A program made the translations under genes and the position numbers. 5,581 bases of DNA from ZC4RG29 sp036273935 (GTDB lineage: Bacteria; Bacteroidota; Bacteroidia; Cytophagales; Cyclobacteriaceae): NCBI GenBank assembly GCA_036273935.1, contig DASUGQ010000456.1:1-5581 (forward strand), in the 5' to 3' direction. Numbering within the stretch: position 1 is the stretch's first letter; every line of letters begins with the position of its first letter. Positions 5,575 through 5,581 of this stretch are shown in pieces. The notes beneath the pieces are model-generated. The model made no database searches, was not told where the DNA came from, and worked only from the letters and a program-made list of their open reading frames with translations.

Positions 5575-5581
5575 CGCATAA

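Overview
This 5,581-base window (roughly low-to-mid 40s % GC by eye) looks like a chromosomal piece from a Bacteroidota-type bacterium. The reasons are the style of the MetZ, the YhfA-like OsmC protein, the rhodanese tail and the HEAT/cyclic-nucleotide-binding protein, plus weak Shine-Dalgarno use. The taxonomy is inferred from protein character only, not from a marker gene.

Left end, + strand: the last 96 codons of a gene that starts outside the window. They encode a rhodanese (sulfurtransferase) domain, probably the C-terminal domain of a MoeB/ThiF-type adenylyltransferase. This gene converges, 17 bases apart, on a minus-strand operon.

Bases 310 to about 3400, minus strand, transcribed right to left: a compact three-gene operon of a sodium:solute symporter, an OsmC/YhfA-like thiol protein and O-succinylhomoserine sulfhydrylase (metZ). 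The symporter and osmC-like genes share an ATGA overlap. The metZ ribosome binding site lies across the osmC-like stop codon. Translation of the three is therefore probably coupled. MetZ puts sulfide into homocysteine for methionine synthesis. With the rhodanese gene next door and a peroxidase-like thiol protein in the operon, the region has a sulfur and thiol theme. The symporter substrate is unknown.

Bases about 3350-3708: a non-coding stretch crowded with structure. It holds two direct copies (about 67 bases, 204 bases apart) of an unrecognised repeat. Each copy contains a GC-rich hairpin with a T-rich tail that reads as a terminator on the minus strand. Copy B terminates the upstream transcription unit. 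Copy A lies in the leader of the symporter operon and runs into its apparent N-terminal codons. Between them are a 14-base-pair inverted repeat around a candidate promoter and a further 10-base echo of the same arm, so alternative leader folds are possible.

Right end, minus strand: a 543-residue HEAT-repeat protein with a C-terminal cyclic-nucleotide-binding-like domain whose phosphate-binding cassette is degenerate. It is followed after 15 bases by a 69-residue single-pass membrane protein. The reading frame of the HEAT gene is open to the window edge, so its start is not certain.

The strongest candidates for something undescribed are the duplicated hairpin repeat with the symporter leader architecture, and the paired HEAT/degenerate cNMP-like protein and small membrane protein.
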